Part shown: piece by piece, positions 63,191-64,000 of the stretch
Layout of the letters: the number at the start of each line of letters is the position of its first letter
Position numbering within the stretch: the first letter of the stretch is position 1
Assembly: GCF_023921225.1 (NCBI RefSeq)
Contig: NZ_CP071527.1
Span: forward strand, 2,136,501 to 2,200,500
Direction: 5' to 3'
Length of the DNA: 64,000 bases
Source of the DNA: Legionella lytica
GTDB taxonomy: Bacteria; Pseudomonadota; Gammaproteobacteria; Legionellales; Legionellaceae
The notes under the pieces: model-generated
Database searches by the model: none
The model's input: only the letters and a program-made list of their open reading frames with translations
Told to the model about the DNA's origin: nothing
Position numbers and translations under genes: made by a program

Positions 63191-64000
63191 TTAATCCTTA
63201 CCACTTTCGCCAAAAACCCCACCACGGACTAATACCGCCATCACATAGTGCTCTTCCTCTTTTGAGGCTAACGGCTCACCACGAGCAAATCGGTCAAACA
63301 AGGTAAAAAAATCAGATTTATTTTTGGGGTTACGATACGCAATTCCGAGATTGGTTACAGCACCATACGGTTCAATAGCAATCGGCCCCGTCATCACCTG
63401 GTCATACTCTGGATACCAAGTATCGATGCTTCTTAATGCGTTACCGATCTTTTGTGAGTGCATTCCTGCAATGCCGTTAATATTATAAAGAATCTTGCTT
63501 TTTTTGCTCTTACTGTTTCCTTTATCCAAAATTAACTCTTCACTAGGATAGACTTCTTGAGCTCTGCCAACTTTCGCATAGGCAGTAATATCCAATAGTA
63601 AAAAGGGTATTTTACCCGATAAAGCATGAGCTACTTTTTCAGCTAAAGAATCAATCAACTCATCATTACAATTAAAATTTTTCACCGAATAATTCGTAGA
63701 GTCAAAAGTATAAGAATCCTCCATTTCTTTATTTTTGATCTTAACGTTAACTTCTATATTTTCAGCGCCTACCCGGTTTCGCCATAAAAATCGGGCATTA
63801 GCTATGTTAATAACATAACGTTTTGCCAACTCTTTAAAACCTTCTTTTTCGATATAATTCCTGGCTGCCGCAACATAACTATCATTAAAGGCAGCATTGT
63901 TACAAGCAGAAGGCCGTTCAACCTGGCTTAAGATTTTCAGCGTAAAGTGCAATTTAAGCGTATCTTGATCAAGGCCCAAAGCACAACAATCTACCGTTTG
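63191..64000 (-). CDS. csy3: CRISPR Cascade backbone protein Csy3 (Cas7f), 5' end outside window
   Basis: Forms the six-fold filament of the I-F surveillance complex along the crRNA. The frame is open through base 64000, and the TTG at 63979 is internal; the upstream residues read QTVDCCAL. DTLKLHFTLKIL, ERPSACNN, ANARFLWRNRVGAENIEV and IEPYGAVTNLGIAYR are Csy3-typical. About 270 residues of some 340 are visible. Confidence 0.93.
   Translation of the reverse strand, partial: QTVDCCALGLDQDTLKLHFTLKILSQVERPSACNNAAFNDSYVAAARNYIEKEGFKELAKRYVINIANARFLWRNRVGAENIEVNVKIKNKEMEDSYTFDSTNYSVKNFNCNDELIDSLAEKVAHALSGKIPFLLLDITAYAKVGRAQEVYPSEELILDKGNSKSKKSKILYNINGIAGMHSQKIGNALRSIDTWYPEYDQVMTGPIAIEPYGAVTNLGIAYRNPKNKSDFFTLFDRFARGEPLASKEEEHYVMAVLVRGGVFGESGKD

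Noticed and set aside
63977..63979. TTG start for csy3
   Set aside because: The frame continues to the window edge with Csy3-like residues, so it is an internal codon.

Overview
This window looks like the chromosome of a Legionella species. It is AT-rich. It carries a Legionella-type type II secretion cluster (gspFGHIJK without gspCDE or gspLM alongside), a PmbA/Sel1-repeat (LpnE-like) neighbourhood, lvr/lvh genes of the Legionella type IVA secretion element, and several large proteins of the Dot/Icm-effector style: tandem helical repeats, coiled coils, a YopT-like protease and acidic C-termini. I cannot assign the species.

Layout. (1) 1-37.7 kb is mostly core chromosome with effector-like genes between housekeeping genes. 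These are the 3' part of a giant helicase/repeat/SPRY-like protein, rnhB, a probable gnnA-lpxB lipid A pair, fis, a His-rich coiled-coil membrane protein, htpG, a PLP enzyme, yaaA, glnA, gspFGHIJK, a second helicase/repeat paralogue, an ankyrin-like repeat protein, an acyltransferase remnant, an lpnE-like gene, pmbA, a phosphodiester glycosidase-like protein, nrdAB and an ABC exporter. (2) 37.73-54.69 kb is a genomic island in tRNA-Arg(CCT). It is bounded by a 49-bp imperfect duplication of the tRNA 3' end and has arm-type repeats just inside both ends. A P4-type integrase and a YhcG-type nuclease lie at the right end. The island holds an AlpA-type regulator, an MFS transporter, a cyclase-fold protein, an S24-type repressor divergent from lvrA-lvrB-lvrC-lvhB2-lvhB3-lvhB4, and then a breakpoint. 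At the breakpoint the VirB4 ATPase gene runs into an unrelated zinc-ribbon/PD-(D/E)xK nuclease gene, and all later lvh genes are absent. A GC-rich hairpin-dense block and a three-helix membrane protein follow. (3) 54.7-60.2 kb is accessory DNA: an IS30 remnant, a peptide transporter, a three-gene set with decayed tandem copies, and a YopT/C58 protease-like gene. (4) 60.77-64 kb is a type I-F CRISPR array of 29 repeats. It is read on the minus strand and follows csy4 and the 3' part of csy3, which runs off the window.

How it fits together. The island appears to be an lvh-type integrative element that lost conjugation by deletion or replacement inside virB4. It keeps its regulatory module and integration machinery, and where the transfer genes stood it now carries nuclease and membrane genes. 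The cyclase-fold protein, the chimeric nuclease ORF and the membrane protein are the best candidates here for an undescribed, possibly anti-phage, system. That is inference from domains and location only.
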